A DNA stretch of 64,000 nucleotides from Speluncibacter jeojiensis (GCF_029589495.1 NZ_JAAIVF010000007.1:1-64000); one strand, 5' to 3'; positions 47,130-56,282 are shown, counted from the stretch's first letter. The notes: generated by a model from the letters alone, not told the origin. Numbers and translations: made by a program.

Positions 47130-47972
47130 CTAGCCCCTTGTCGCCGAGACCATCCACCGGTCGCCCTGATGCGACGACTCGTCGAGCGGCGGGGGAGTGC
47201 GCCCGTACTTGCGGGCGAGGTCCGCGGTCGGGAAGACCTCGCCGCGCCAGCCGTAGCGGTCGAGCCACCGGGTTGGATCATCGGGCCCGTTCGAGCGCAA
47301 CAACTCTCGCCACTCGTCACGGTCGATCGGGCTGTCCGGAAGCTGCGGCAACGTCTGCGCATCCTCGAGGAAGTGGGAGCTGGTCAGTGTCGCGCCCAGC
47401 CGGCTGCCGGGCGCCGACATCGCAGCGATCCGGGTCATCAGCACGTCGACGTCCTGCGGCGTGAGGTACATCAGCAGTCCCTCGAGTACCCACGCGGTCG
47501 GATGGTCATCGTGGAATTCCGCTCGGCGCAGCACATCCGGCCAGTCGGTGCGCAGGTCCACCGGCAGCGTCACCCGGGTCACGGTGGCCTCCGGCTGCGC
47601 CGCGCCGAGCACCGAGCGTTTGAACTCCAGCATCGGAGCGGTGTCGACCTCGAAGATCGTCACCGGCGCCGGCCAGTCCAGGCGCAACGCACGGGTGTCC
47701 AGCCCGGCGCCGAGGATCGCGACCTGCGTGCAGCCGCCGCGGACCGCGTCGAGCACGAAGTCGTCGAGGAACCTGGTGCGGGCCGCCATCCACAGCGTCA
47801 ACTGGTCGTCGCGCGGCTCGTCGGCGGCCTCGTGCTGCGGGATCCACCCCGAGGCCTCGACGAACGCGTGTGCCCAGGGATCGACGAAAAGATGGTCGGC
47901 GCGGAGGCTTTCGCGCTCGCGTGCGGCCGCCACCAGCACCGCGGTCTTGCCCACGCCACTCGGTGCGTTCAT
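47130..47972 (-). CDS. SAM-dependent methyltransferase (TIGR00027/LCM-like family)
   Basis: 280 residues from the ATG at 47972; in-frame GTGs lie 3 and 6 nt upstream. 'NAPSGVGKTAVLVAAARERE' opens, then 'VAILGAGLDTRALRLDWPAP' (SAM site), 'VTIFEVDTAPMLEFKRSVLG' and 'AWVLEGLLMYLTPQDVDVLM' are the hallmark of the actinobacterial putative O-methyltransferase family, expanded in mycobacteria. It is the last gene of the AurF group. The substrate is unknown. Confidence 0.87.
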   Translation of the reverse strand: MNAPSGVGKTAVLVAAARERESLRADHLFVDPWAHAFVEASGWIPQHEAADEPRDDQLTLWMAARTRFLDDFVLDAVRGGCTQVAILGAGLDTRALRLDWPAPVTIFEVDTAPMLEFKRSVLGAAQPEATVTRVTLPVDLRTDWPDVLRRAEFHDDHPTAWVLEGLLMYLTPQDVDVLMTRIAAMSAPGSRLGATLTSSHFLEDAQTLPQLPDSPIDRDEWRELLRSNGPDDPTRWLDRYGWRGEVFPTADLARKYGRTPPPLDESSHQGDRWMVSATRG

Positions 47973-47994
47973 CACCACTCACCGTTCCTCTCGC

Positions 47995-48777
47995 TCACGC
48001 GTCCTCGCCGACGGGATACGGCGGAACGCCGATGCCGGTCACCCGTAGGTTTCCCCACGGGTCGCGTTCGGTCAGCCGCGCCGACCGGACCGGGCCGTCG
48101 CCTATCTGCAGCGCGGCGGCGGGGGTCGACGGGGTCGTCAGCGTGTCCGTGGACGGATCGCGGCTGATCCGTCCGTACCAGTGGAAGTGGCCGTCTCGCG
48201 GGTCGAGGTGGCCGGTCAGGTGTACGTCGGCGGACACCCGCTGCGGGCCGACGACGAGCATGGCCGGGCCCTCGTACAGGTCGGGGTCGGTGCGGTCGGC
48301 GGCCGAGGTCAGCTCATAGTCGTCGGGGTCGACCCGGCGCAGCCGCCGTCGGAACGCCCGGCCCGACACGGGCCGCGACTCACGACCGAACGCGCGCTGC
48401 ACACTCAGCCGCACCTCGATCCGGGTGGCGCCCGCGCACTCCATCAACTCCACACCGCCACGGATGTGCCGCCGCCGTGCGTTGGTGACGAGCCTGCGGT
48501 CACCGGGAAGCAGGAACAGATTCGGGAATCCGGCGATCGCGACACCCAGGAACGGGTGCGGACCGTCGCGCCACGCCTGCCCGATGGTCACCCCTGCCCG
48601 CCCGACGAGATGATCCCGCGGCGAGGGGCCGGCGCCGCGCCAGACGATGATGCGCGGATGTTCGACGGCGCCTCCCGGGTGGCGCACCGCCCAGCGGTCG
48701 GTGTCTTCGTCGAACTCGCATGCCGTACCGGCACTCACACCGATCACATCGGAGGGGAGTCGGGTCGTGGCGGTCAC
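47995..48777 (-). CDS. DUF4873-containing protein
   Basis: 260 residues, GTG start 11 nt after the AurF-like gene. The N-terminal part ('IVWRGAGPSPRDHLVGRAGV', 'GVAIAGFPNLFLLPGDRRLV') resembles the end of a flavin monooxygenase. The C-terminal 90 residues have 'DLYEGPAMLVVGPQRVSADV' and 'HLDPRDGHFHWYGRISRDPS', the DUF4873 signature. DUF4873 is usually fused to flavin monooxygenases, so this may be a shortened relative. The role is unknown. Confidence 0.7.
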   Translation of the reverse strand: MTATTRLPSDVIGVSAGTACEFDEDTDRWAVRHPGGAVEHPRIIVWRGAGPSPRDHLVGRAGVTIGQAWRDGPHPFLGVAIAGFPNLFLLPGDRRLVTNARRRHIRGGVELMECAGATRIEVRLSVQRAFGRESRPVSGRAFRRRLRRVDPDDYELTSAADRTDPDLYEGPAMLVVGPQRVSADVHLTGHLDPRDGHFHWYGRISRDPSTDTLTTPSTPAAALQIGDGPVRSARLTERDPWGNLRVTGIGVPPYPVGEDA

Positions 48778-48788
48778 GGCGGCACCGC

Positions 48789-49736
48789 TCAGTCGAGGAA
48801 GCCGCCGCGACGCCACCCGCGGCGGGCCAGCGGACCCATCAGCCCGGAGTCGTCGAGGAACCGGCCCAGGCCCGCGAAGCCCATCAGCCGCGCTCGGCGG
48901 AAGTTCTCGTTGGCGCGGGCCTGCCGCTGCGCCTCGACCGGGTCGAGCCCGGCGCGTGCATAGATGCCGCGGTGGGTGAACAGGTGGTACATCAGCAGGC
49001 CGCCGAGCCCGTTGACGTTGCCGACGATCAACCGCTCGAGATGGCCGGCGTGCTGCATCCGCCGCCGCACACCCTCGCGGGCGAACCGGATGTGCCGCGA
49101 CTCCTCGGTGACGTGGATGCGCATGAGCCGGGCGATCATCGGCTGCAGTTGCGGGTCGGCCATCATGCGGCGCTGCAGCGAATCGAAGATCTCCTCGCCG
49201 ATCAGCGCCGACACCCACAACAGGGAGCCGCGGAAGGTGTGCGGCAGCAGGTTCACGACGAGCAGGCGCCAACCGCGCAGCCGGAACGGCCGCGCGCCGG
49301 CGGTGTCGATGGCACGGCCGAACATGATCATGTGCCGCGTCTCGTCGCCGATCTCGGTCAGCGCGTAGTGCGGGTGCCGGGCGGTCGGGTCGTCGTGCAG
49401 CAGCGAGCGCAGCAATGCCTGGTTGAGGATGTTCTCGAACCAGATGCCGACGCTGAGTACGTTCGCGAGTTCCTGTCGGGACAGCTCGATGCGCTCGGAC
49501 TCGCTCATCGTGTGCCACAGCGGGGTGTCGTACAGCGAGAGCAGTTGCGGCGGCAGGAAAAACTTTTCGGGGTCGAGTCCGGCGTCCCAGTCGATGTCGA
49601 CGATGGGCTGATACGAGCGCGTGACCGACCCGGCGAGCAGGCGTGTGGCGACGGTGTCGCGGTCGGGGACCGTTGTCGACGGGGAGGTCGTGGCGGCGTG
49701 GACCGCCGGTGGGCCGTGCCGAATCGTGTGCGTCAT
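48789..49736 (-). CDS. AurF-like diiron N-oxygenase
   Basis: 315 residues. 'LSRQELANVLSVGIWFENIL' with 'LTEIGDETRHMIMFGRAID', 'LIGEEIFDSLQRRMMADPQL' and 'MRIHVTEESRHIRFAREGVR' supply the Glu and Glu-x-x-His ligands of a diiron site, as in p-aminobenzoate N-oxygenase AurF (PF11583). Such enzymes oxidise aromatic amines or act on membrane-linked substrates. It is the first gene of a three-gene minus-strand group. Confidence 0.85.
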   Translation of the reverse strand: MTHTIRHGPPAVHAATTSPSTTVPDRDTVATRLLAGSVTRSYQPIVDIDWDAGLDPEKFFLPPQLLSLYDTPLWHTMSESERIELSRQELANVLSVGIWFENILNQALLRSLLHDDPTARHPHYALTEIGDETRHMIMFGRAIDTAGARPFRLRGWRLLVVNLLPHTFRGSLLWVSALIGEEIFDSLQRRMMADPQLQPMIARLMRIHVTEESRHIRFAREGVRRRMQHAGHLERLIVGNVNGLGGLLMYHLFTHRGIYARAGLDPVEAQRQARANENFRRARLMGFAGLGRFLDDSGLMGPLARRGWRRGGFLD

Positions 49737-49782
49737 GGTCGATCACTCCCGAGCTGAGGAGTTCGCAGATCCCTCAATTCCG

Positions 49783-49812
49783 AAGGTAGGCCGTATCTGT
49801 GATCCGCGTCAA
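49783..49812 (-). promoter_or_regulatory. Candidate promoter of the AurF-like group
   Basis: On the minus strand TTGACG (49812-49807), an 18-bp spacer and TACCTT (49788-49783) lie 46 nt before the ATG. The gap to the divergent cupredoxin gene shows nothing else. Confidence 0.6.
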
Positions 49813-49873
49813 CAGGTATCGCGGTCGGCGGGTCCGGTGGGTGTCGCGGAGTCCGTCGGCGCAGAATCGGTCC

Positions 49874-50242
49874 ATGCGGAACACACTTGGCATGATCACG
49901 GTCGGCGCCGCCCTGCTGCTGGGGGTCACCGCGTGCGGCAGCACCCACGAAGCGCAGGCGCCCTCGGTGCCGACCGAGTTGCCGCCGAACACCGTGCTGG
50001 TGCGGGACATGCAGTTCACCCCCGACCACCTCACGGTGAAGGCGGGGCAGACTGTCACCTGGAAGTTCGACGACCAAGGGATTCCGCACGACGTGACCGG
50101 CACGGGACAGGCCGCGGGCATGCTGAAGTCCAGCACGATCGCCAACGGCACCTTCTCGTACGTCTTCAAGGATCCCGGCACGTACGACTACATGTGCAGC
50201 CTGCACCCCCAGATGACCGCCTCGGTCACCGTAGTTCCCTGA
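49874..50242 (+). CDS. Cupredoxin-like copper lipoprotein
   Basis: 122 residues. The signal ends with lipobox 'LGVTAC' (Cys about 21). The plastocyanin/azurin-type fold has 'MQFTPDHLTVKAGQTVTWKF', His in 'QGIPHDVTG', and the copper loop 'YDYMCSLHPQM' (Cys, His, Met). It is anchored outside the membrane and probably carries electrons or binds copper. It is monocistronic, diverging from the AurF-like gene. Confidence 0.88.
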   Translation: MRNTLGMITVGAALLLGVTACGSTHEAQAPSVPTELPPNTVLVRDMQFTPDHLTVKAGQTVTWKFDDQGIPHDVTGTGQAAGMLKSSTIANGTFSYVFKDPGTYDYMCSLHPQMTASVTVVP

Positions 50243-50275
50243 GATGTCTCGGTGGGCTGACTGCCCGCTGCGACG

Positions 50276-51025
50276 TCAGGAGCCGTAGCCGGTGATGCCC
50301 GCGCGGGCGTACTGCGCGAACGGGCCCTGCGCCCCGCTGTAGGAGTTCAGGTCCACCGGCCCGGACACGCCGGGCAGGCGACCGGAGTCGGTGTACTGCC
50401 AGAACGTCCAGTTGGTCCAGCCGCCGGGCAGCGGTCCCGGGTTGTTCTGGCCGTTGTAGCTGGCGATCCACAGCGGGTAGTTGGCGAACTGGGTGGTGTT
50501 CGCCATCGCGTTGCGCCAGAAGTTCGGGTACGTGTAGATGATCGGCTGCCGTCCGGTGAGCGCCTGCACGGTGTCCAGGTACTGGTGCAGCCAGCCGATG
50601 AGCTGGGCCGGGGACTGGCCGGCGGCGTTCTCGAAGTCGATGACCGGCGGCAGGTCCAGCGGTCCGTTCTGGCCGAGCACGACCGCCGAATAGAACGCGG
50701 CCTGCGCGACCGCGGGCAGGCTGGGGTCGGCGTAGTGGTAGGTGCCGCGGGCGACGCCGGCGGCGCGCATCAGCAGCGAATCCTGCACGAAGTACGGATT
50801 GACGTAGTTCAGGCCCTCGGTCGCCTTGACCATCGCGAACTGCTGGCCCGCGCCCCGGACCTGGAACCAGTTGATCAACGTTCCGTTGGTGTGCTGCCAT
50901 GAGGAGACGTCGGGTCCCTGCTCGGCGGCCGCGACACCGGGCGCGGCCAGCAGCAGGGCGCCGGCCATCACGGCGGGCAGCAGACGCAGCGGACGTCGGA
51001 ACAGTTTCACTCGAGGATTCGGCAC
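50276..51025 (-). CDS. Secreted GH25-type lysozyme
   Basis: 249 residues. A signal peptide (about 1-35, 'RLLPAVMAGALLLAAPGVAA') precedes a GH25 barrel: 'GPDVSSWQHTNGTLINWFQV', 'FAMVKATEGLNYVNPYFVQD', 'YHYADP', the catalytic 'LPPVIDFENAAG' and 'WTFWQYTDSGRLPGVSGPVD'. It hydrolyses peptidoglycan outside the cell, in wall remodelling or attack on other bacteria. It is convergent with the cupredoxin gene. Confidence 0.9.
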   Translation of the reverse strand: MPNPRVKLFRRPLRLLPAVMAGALLLAAPGVAAAEQGPDVSSWQHTNGTLINWFQVRGAGQQFAMVKATEGLNYVNPYFVQDSLLMRAAGVARGTYHYADPSLPAVAQAAFYSAVVLGQNGPLDLPPVIDFENAAGQSPAQLIGWLHQYLDTVQALTGRQPIIYTYPNFWRNAMANTTQFANYPLWIASYNGQNNPGPLPGGWTNWTFWQYTDSGRLPGVSGPVDLNSYSGAQGPFAQYARAGITGYGS

Positions 51026-51113
51026 CGTGTGATGCTAGGCATACACCGCTGTCCGTGTCCTGTCATCGGGCAAGCAGTTCCCTGAATACCGCGTCGGCGC
51101 GGACGGGCACGGG

Positions 51114-51638
51114 TCAGTCCACGCGCTGGTAGCTGAGGAAGCGGTAGCGCAAGCCGGTTTCGGACGACTGCCACTCGCTCGGTGCGGCGGTCCACTGCGG
51201 CCCCAACTCCGGCGCGTAGGCATCGCCCTCGATGTCCAGGTCGATTTCGGTGACCTCGCAATGTCCTGCGAGTTCGAGTGCGGCGCAATAGATCTGTGCG
51301 CCGCCGATGATCCAGCACCGGCTCTCGCCGGCGAGCGAGACCGCGTCGGCGACCGAGCCGGTGGTCTCGGCGCCGTCGAGGACGAGGTCGCGCTGCCGGG
51401 TCACCACGATGTTGCGGCGGCCCGGGAGGGGACGGAACCGCGGCGGCAGCGAGTCCCAGGTGCGTCGGCCCATGACGACCGTGTGGCCGGTCGTGGTCTG
51501 CTTGAAATGTGCCATGTCCTCGGGCAGTCGCCACGGGATGGCGTTGTCGCGGCCGATCACGCCGCGGCGAGCCTGCGCCCAGACGAGGCCGATCCGGTCG
51601 CGGTCGTGCTGGTCCCGGTCCACCTTCTCCCGCCCCAC
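51114..51638 (-). CDS. folA: Dihydrofolate reductase
   Basis: 174 residues. The first base of the GTG is the last base of the thyA stop (TAGTG). 'IGLVWAQARRGVIGRDNAIP', 'WRLPEDMAHFKQTTTGHTVV', 'MGRRTWDSLPPRFRPLPGRR', 'NIVVTRQ' and 'CWIIGGAQIY' are the folate and NADPH sites. It regenerates tetrahydrofolate used up by thymidylate synthase next door. The first about 15 residues are charged and unusual, so the start could be the GTG at 51623. Confidence 0.92.
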   Translation of the reverse strand: MGREKVDRDQHDRDRIGLVWAQARRGVIGRDNAIPWRLPEDMAHFKQTTTGHTVVMGRRTWDSLPPRFRPLPGRRNIVVTRQRDLVLDGAETTGSVADAVSLAGESRCWIIGGAQIYCAALELAGHCEVTEIDLDIEGDAYAPELGPQWTAAPSEWQSSETGLRYRFLSYQRVD

Positions 51639-52444
51639 TAGACGGCCACCGGCGCGCTGATCGCCGGGTGGTGGCGATAGTCCACGACCTCGATGTCCTC
51701 GTAGGTGTAGTCGAAGATCGAGTCCCGTTCGGCGAGCCGCAGCCGTGGGTACGGGTACGGGTCGCGGCCGAGTTGTTCACGGACCTGTTCGACGTGGTTG
51801 TCGTAGATGTGGCAGTCGCCGCCGGTCCAGACGAACTCGCCGACGCCCAGTCCGGCCTGCGCGGCCATCATGTGCGTCAGCAGCGCATAGCTCGCGATGT
51901 TGAACGGGACGCCGAGGAACAGGTCCGCGCTGCGCTGATACAGCTGGCAGGAGAGTTTGCCGTCGGCGACATAGAACTGGAAGAACGCGTGGCACGGCGG
52001 CAGCGCCATCTGCGGGATCTCGCCGACGTTCCAGGCCGAGACGATGTTGCGGCGCGAGTCGGGGTCGGTCCGCAGCAACTCGAGGGCCGCGGTGATCTGG
52101 TCGATGTGCTCGCCGGACGGGGTCGGCCACGAACGCCACTGCACGCCGTAGACGGGGCCGAGTTCGCCGTCGGCGTCGGCCCACTCGTCCCAGATCGTCA
52201 CGCCGTGTTCCTGCAGCCAGCGCACGTTCGAGTCGCCGCGCAGGAACCAGAGCAGTTCGTAGACGATCGACTTGAGGTGCACGCGCTTGGTGGTGATCAG
52301 CGGGAAACCCTCGGACAGGTCGAAACGCATCTGGTGGCCGAAGACGCTGCGGGTTCCGGTGCCGGTGCGGTCGGACTTGGGGGTGCCGGTCTCGAGGACG
52401 TGCCTGAGCAGGTCTTCGTACGGGGTCCGGATCGCCGTGGCCAT
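51638..52444 (-). CDS. thyA: Thymidylate synthase
   Basis: 268 residues from the ATG at 52444 (an ATG 18 nt earlier is in frame). '[20 protein letters not shown]', '[20 protein letters not shown]', the catalytic Cys in '[14 protein letters not shown]' (about 150), '[20 protein letters not shown]' and '[14 protein letters not shown]'. It makes dTMP from dUMP with methylene-tetrahydrofolate. The gene is overlapped by folA, a common operon. Confidence 0.95.
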   Translation of the reverse strand: MATAIRTPYEDLLRHVLETGTPKSDRTGTGTRSVFGHQMRFDLSEGFPLITTKRVHLKSIVYELLWFLRGDSNVRWLQEHGVTIWDEWADADGELGPVYGVQWRSWPTPSGEHIDQITAALELLRTDPDSRRNIVSAWNVGEIPQMALPPCHAFFQFYVADGKLSCQLYQRSADLFLGVPFNIASYALLTHMMAAQAGLGVGEFVWTGGDCHIYDNHVEQVREQLGRDPYPYPRLRLAERDSIFDYTYEDIEVVDYRHHPAISAPVAV

Positions 52445-52558
52445 GGTGTCCAAGTCTGCCATGCGCGGTGGACGGCGTCCGCGAGGGCGGTGCCGGGGAT
52501 GGCCCGCGCCGATACACTGGGACGGGTCCCCGGACGCTCTGTTGGAAGGAGCACCGCG

Positions 52559-52762
52559 ATGGCTGCTGATGAGTTCACCGACATCGACCTGGTCTCCGGT
52601 GCGGAGGTGGGTGAGCCGCCGAGTCAGGACGACGCGCCCGACGACGGCAGCGAGACTCTCGACGACCTCGCCGTCGACCGCGAGGCGAACGAGGCCGACG
52701 TGGTCGAGCAGGTCCTCGAGGTGTCGTACGACGAGGACTATCCCGAGACCTCGCACGGGTGA
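52559..52762 (+). CDS. Small acidic protein, unknown function
   Basis: 67 residues, ATG with AAGGAG 8 nt upstream. More than a third of the residues are Asp or Glu ('[20 protein letters not shown]', '[20 protein letters not shown]', '[11 protein letters not shown]'). A TACACT box at 52513-52518 could be its -10. Probably disordered. It lies 40 bp before cobF. Not recognised. Confidence 0.6.
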   Translation: MAADEFTDIDLVSGAEVGEPPSQDDAPDDGSETLDDLAVDREANEADVVEQVLEVSYDEDYPETSHG

Positions 52763-52802
52763 GCGATCGGGGCCGGCCCCGTCTCCAGTAGCGTGTGCAC
52801 CC

Positions 52803-53573
52803 ATGCGCAAGGTGTTCGTCATCGGTATCGGTGCAGGTGACCCGGACCATCTGACCGTCCAGGCGATCAAGGCGATGAACCTCGTCGACGTGTTCTTCGT
52901 CCTGGACAAGGGGGCCGCGAAGGACGAGTTGGTGCAGTTGCGCCGGCAGATCTGCGCCGAGCACATCGTCGGCGACGACTACCGCTTCGTCGAGGCCCCC
53001 GATCCTGCGCGCGACCGCACCCCGGACGACTACCGCGGCGCCGTGCTCGACTGGCACGAGTTGCGGGCGTCGCTGTACGGCCAGATGATCCGCGACGAGC
53101 TGGGCGAGGACGGTTGCGGGGCGTTCCTGGTGTGGGGCGATCCGTCGCTGTACGACAGCACGCTGCGCATCCTCGACATGGTTGCCACGTCGGGTGCGGT
53201 GGCGTTCGAGTGCACGGTCGTTCCCGGGATCACCAGTGTGCAGGCGCTGGCCGCCGGGCATGCGATGGTGCTCAACCGGATCGGCGAACCGATCCACATC
53301 ACGACCGGCCGACGGTTGCGCGCCGGGTTGCCCGACGGTGTGGAGAACGCGGTCGTGATGCTCGATGCGGAATGCTCGTTCGAGTCGGTGGCAGAGGGCG
53401 ACGCGGGGGACGCGTGGGACATCTATTGGGGCGCGTACCTCGGCACCGCGGACGAGACGTTGATCGCCGGGCCGGTGCGTGAGGTCCAGGGCGAGATCGA
53501 GCGGGTGCGCGGCGAGATGCGCGAGCGCAAGGGCTGGATCATGGACACGTACCTGCTGCGGCGCGAGAGGTAA
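52803..53573 (+). CDS. cobF: Precorrin-6A synthase (deacetylating)
   Basis: 256 residues. '[20 protein letters not shown]' and '[20 protein letters not shown]' are the tetrapyrrole methylase N-terminus; '[20 protein letters not shown]' and '[20 protein letters not shown]' form the SAM site. CobF methylates C1 and removes acetate in aerobic cobalamin synthesis. It stands apart from other cob genes in this window. Its last codons are repeated just downstream (53605-53638). Confidence 0.9.
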   Translation: MRKVFVIGIGAGDPDHLTVQAIKAMNLVDVFFVLDKGAAKDELVQLRRQICAEHIVGDDYRFVEAPDPARDRTPDDYRGAVLDWHELRASLYGQMIRDELGEDGCGAFLVWGDPSLYDSTLRILDMVATSGAVAFECTVVPGITSVQALAAGHAMVLNRIGEPIHITTGRRLRAGLPDGVENAVVMLDAECSFESVAEGDAGDAWDIYWGAYLGTADETLIAGPVREVQGEIERVRGEMRERKGWIMDTYLLRRER

Positions 53574-53638
53574 CTCGGCCACGGAGTTGGCGGCGTTCGG
53601 GGCGCACGTACTTGCTGCGGCGCGAGAGGTAACTCGGC
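53546..53638. repeat. 34-bp direct repeat at the cobF 3' end
   Basis: Positions 53546-53579 (the last codons of cobF, its stop and six more bases) recur at 53605-53638 with a single mismatch (53553 C against 53612 T). Start-to-start distance is 59 bp. The second copy is non-coding and ends 12 bp before the Fpg/Nei gene, so it forms part of that gene's leader. Confidence 0.85.
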
Positions 53639-53650
53639 AGACTGGGGTCC

Positions 53651-54520
53651 ATGCCCGAACTGCCTGAGGTCGAGGCGCTGTCGAAGTTCCTGCAGCAACA
53701 TGCGGTGGGAGCGGTCATCACGAGGGTCGACGTGGCCGCGCTGAGCGTGCTCAAGACGGCGGATCCGCCGGTCGGTGCGCTCGCGGGCTCGGATGTCACG
53801 GGGGCGGCGCGGTTCGGCAAGCATCTCGGTCTGCGCTGCGGCGACCTGTGGCTGATAGCCCATCTGTCGCGTGCGGGGTGGGTGCGCTGGGTGGACGAGC
53901 CGAGCCCGGCACCGCCGAAGCCGGGTGGCAAGGGCCCGCTGGCATTGCGGGTGCACCTGCTGGCGCCGGAGGCGACCGCACCGGCGATCGACCTGACGGA
54001 GGCCGGTACCCGCAAACGGCTTGCCGTGTGGGTGGTGGCGGATCCGCTGCAGGTGCCGGGCATCGCACGGCTCGGGCCGGACGCGTTGGCGGTGTCCGAG
54101 GACGAGTTCGCGGCGCGGCTCGCCGGAACCGCGCAACGGATCAAGACTGCGCTGACGGATCAAACGGTGCTGGCCGGCATCGGCAACGCCTATTCTGACG
54201 AGATCCTGCACGCAGCAAGGCTTTCGCCGTTCGCCACCGCGAATCGGATGACCGAGGGTCAGGTTTCTGAGTTGTATGCGGCAATGCGTGCGGTGCTTGA
54301 GGATGCGGTGGACAGGTCGGTCGGGCAGGACGCGGCGCGGCTCAAGGGCGAGAAGCGCTCGGGGCTGAGCGTGCACGGCCGGACCGGTCTGCCGTGCCCG
54401 GTGTGCGGGGACACCGTGCGTGAGGTCGCCTACGCGGAGCGGTCGTTCCAGTACTGCCCGACCTGTCAGACCGGCGGCAAGATTCTGGCCGACCGCCGGA
54501 TGTCGAGGTTGCTCCGTTGA
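53651..54520 (+). CDS. Fpg/Nei-family DNA glycosylase
   Basis: 289 residues. The N-terminal 'MPELPEVEALSKFLQQHAVG' provides the Pro nucleophile and Glu. The H2TH motif lies in 'VLAGIGNAYSDEILHAARLS' (about 175). The zinc finger is 'CPVCG' with 'YCPTCQTGGKILADRRMSR' (about 255-285). It removes oxidised bases from DNA. Fpg and Nei subtypes cannot be separated with certainty; the extended middle ('PSPAPPKPGGKGPLALRVHL') suggests an actinobacterial Nei-like branch. Confidence 0.9.
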   Translation: MPELPEVEALSKFLQQHAVGAVITRVDVAALSVLKTADPPVGALAGSDVTGAARFGKHLGLRCGDLWLIAHLSRAGWVRWVDEPSPAPPKPGGKGPLALRVHLLAPEATAPAIDLTEAGTRKRLAVWVVADPLQVPGIARLGPDALAVSEDEFAARLAGTAQRIKTALTDQTVLAGIGNAYSDEILHAARLSPFATANRMTEGQVSELYAAMRAVLEDAVDRSVGQDAARLKGEKRSGLSVHGRTGLPCPVCGDTVREVAYAERSFQYCPTCQTGGKILADRRMSRLLR

Positions 54521-54542
54521 TCCGGACCCGGCCGCACCGCAC

Positions 54543-56258
54543 TCAGAACGGTGGCGGGTCGTCGTCGGGCGCCGGTGGCACGATCGGCGGGCTGGTCATC
54601 CGGGGCGGGCGGGTCAGGCGCGGTGCCAGTGGCGGGCTGTGCGGTGCGCTCGCTCCGGTGGGGAGCGTGCCGGTCGTCGACGTCCAGTAGATCGCCTGTC
54701 CGGCGAGTGCGGTCGCCTGCCATAGTCGCATGGTCTTGAGCTGATGGTGAAACAAGCACAGGCACTGCAGGTTCGACAGGATCGTCCATCCGCCGCGTCG
54801 CGGATCGTGGTGGCGGTAGGCGACGATGTGGTCGAGTTGGCAGCGGGCCGCGGGCACGTGGCAGCCGGGAAAGCGGCAGTGCTGGTCGCGGGCGCGCACG
54901 AGTGCCGCGGTGGCCGCGTCGGGTCGGTAGTTCAGCGAGCCGGGCGGCGGTTCGGCGTGGCCGCCGTGCCCGTCGGGATGTTCGCCGAGTGCCAAGGCGG
55001 CGTCGGCGGTGATCGCCGCGAGCAGCACGTCGGCCATCTGGCTCCGGCCCCACGGTGCGCGACGGCGAGTGCGCAGGGGAGCCCAGGTGGGAAGAGGTCC
55101 GGCCGATCGGCGGCTACCCCGGGCGCGATAGGTGTGCACGCAGTAGCGTGGCGGCGCAGAGGTCGGCGTTTCGCTGCCGTCGTCGTGGTCCTCGGTGCCG
55201 TTCGCGGTATTGCTGTGTGCGGGACTCTCTTGTGCGGCATTGTCATTTGGAGCGTCGTTGTCCTCCGTTCCGTCGCCGATTGCACTGCCGTCGTCGTCAC
55301 TGCCCGCATTGTCGTGCGATATGAGTCCGTTCTGTTCGGCGAGGTCGAGAGTCTCGGTGAGCATGGCCTGCCAGGTGGCATCGCGGGCGAGCTCGCGGGC
55401 GAGTTCCGGATCGATGGGTCCGTGGCCGTGCAGGTGCGCGGGGTTGGCGAGCAGTCCGAGAAGCGTTGCGACATCGACGGTGATCTGCACCAGCGGGGTC
55501 CGGCGACCCGGGAGTGCCGGTACGCCACTGGTCTGCGGACAGTCGTCCCGTCGGCATGTGCACGCGAGGTGCGGCTCCCGATGCAGGAGGGCGAGGAACG
55601 CATCCGCGAGCCGGTGCGCGGGCAGGCGCCGGTCGTGCTTGCAGACGGTGTCGGCCATCTCGGTGACCAGTTGCCATGCCTGCTGCCCTTCATCGGGCGT
55701 TAGTGTGGCCTCGAACCTGGACAGTTCGTCCTCGGGCACGAGTTTGACCCTGCGGAGGATGCCGGCCTCGGCGCGGTTCTCGGCGGCCTCGTCCGGAGCC
55801 TCCCGTGTGATGATGGCCGCGACCTCGGTGCCCAGCGGGCCGGGGGAGAGATGTCGGGCCGCGGCGAGAATGGCCGATTCGATCCGGGCTGCGGTCGCAG
55901 GTTTCAAGAAACAGGTGCTGGTGACGACCCTACGGACCCGCGCATAGTCGAGTTCGCCGGATTCGAATGCCGCACGGATCAAGGGGAGACGCAGGTGGAG
56001 TTCGACGCCGGTGTCGGCGTAGTTGCCGGCCATGGTCTTCGAGCAGCCCAACCGGACAGCGACTTCGGCGACCGCTCCGTTACCGCAGTCGATGATGTCG
56101 CCGTTGCCGAGCTGCACGTCACGCTCGATCCAAGCCTGCAGCAACGCACCGGCCGCGAGGACCTTCGCTGCGGCGGAACGGTTCTCGGCGCGGCAGGCCG
56201 TCGAGACGGCAGCGAGCATTCGCCGGTCTTCCCCTCGATGTTCCCCCGTGTCGATCAT
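54543..56258 (-). CDS. DUF222/HNH protein (13E12 repeat family)
   Basis: 571 residues. The DUF222 part (about 10-310) has 'ERDVQLGNGDIIDCGNGAVA', 'EVAVRLGCSKTMAGNYADTG' and 'RLPLIRAAFESGELDYARVR'. A low-complexity Asp/Asn/Thr linker (about 325-370) precedes the HNH domain near 465-510: 'VRARDQHCRFPGCHVPAARC', 'QLDHIVAYRHHDPRRGGWTI', 'LQCLCLFHHQLKT'. It is of the 13E12 family common in mycobacteria and relatives, thought to be mobile. A LexA-type box covers its promoter. Confidence 0.9.
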   Translation of the reverse strand: MIDTGEHRGEDRRMLAAVSTACRAENRSAAAKVLAAGALLQAWIERDVQLGNGDIIDCGNGAVAEVAVRLGCSKTMAGNYADTGVELHLRLPLIRAAFESGELDYARVRRVVTSTCFLKPATAARIESAILAAARHLSPGPLGTEVAAIITREAPDEAAENRAEAGILRRVKLVPEDELSRFEATLTPDEGQQAWQLVTEMADTVCKHDRRLPAHRLADAFLALLHREPHLACTCRRDDCPQTSGVPALPGRRTPLVQITVDVATLLGLLANPAHLHGHGPIDPELARELARDATWQAMLTETLDLAEQNGLISHDNAGSDDDGSAIGDGTEDNDAPNDNAAQESPAHSNTANGTEDHDDGSETPTSAPPRYCVHTYRARGSRRSAGPLPTWAPLRTRRRAPWGRSQMADVLLAAITADAALALGEHPDGHGGHAEPPPGSLNYRPDAATAALVRARDQHCRFPGCHVPAARCQLDHIVAYRHHDPRRGGWTILSNLQCLCLFHHQLKTMRLWQATALAGQAIYWTSTTGTLPTGASAPHSPPLAPRLTRPPRMTSPPIVPPAPDDDPPPF

Positions 56259-56266
56259 GACAAATA

Positions 56267-56282
56267 TCGTACACGTGTTCGA
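56267..56282 (-). promoter_or_regulatory. LexA (SOS) box overlapping the promoter of the DUF222/HNH gene
   Basis: On the minus strand TCGAACACGTGTACGA matches the actinobacterial LexA consensus TCGAAC-N4-GTTCGA at 11 of 12 defined bases. A TACGAT -10 box lies in it (56271-56266), ending 7 nt before the ATG, which implies a leaderless SOS-controlled transcript. Confidence 0.75.

Noticed and set aside
47130-49736. AurF-like group as a full biosynthetic gene cluster
   Set aside because: No synthase, carrier, transporter or regulator gene is next to it, so only a small tailoring group can be claimed.
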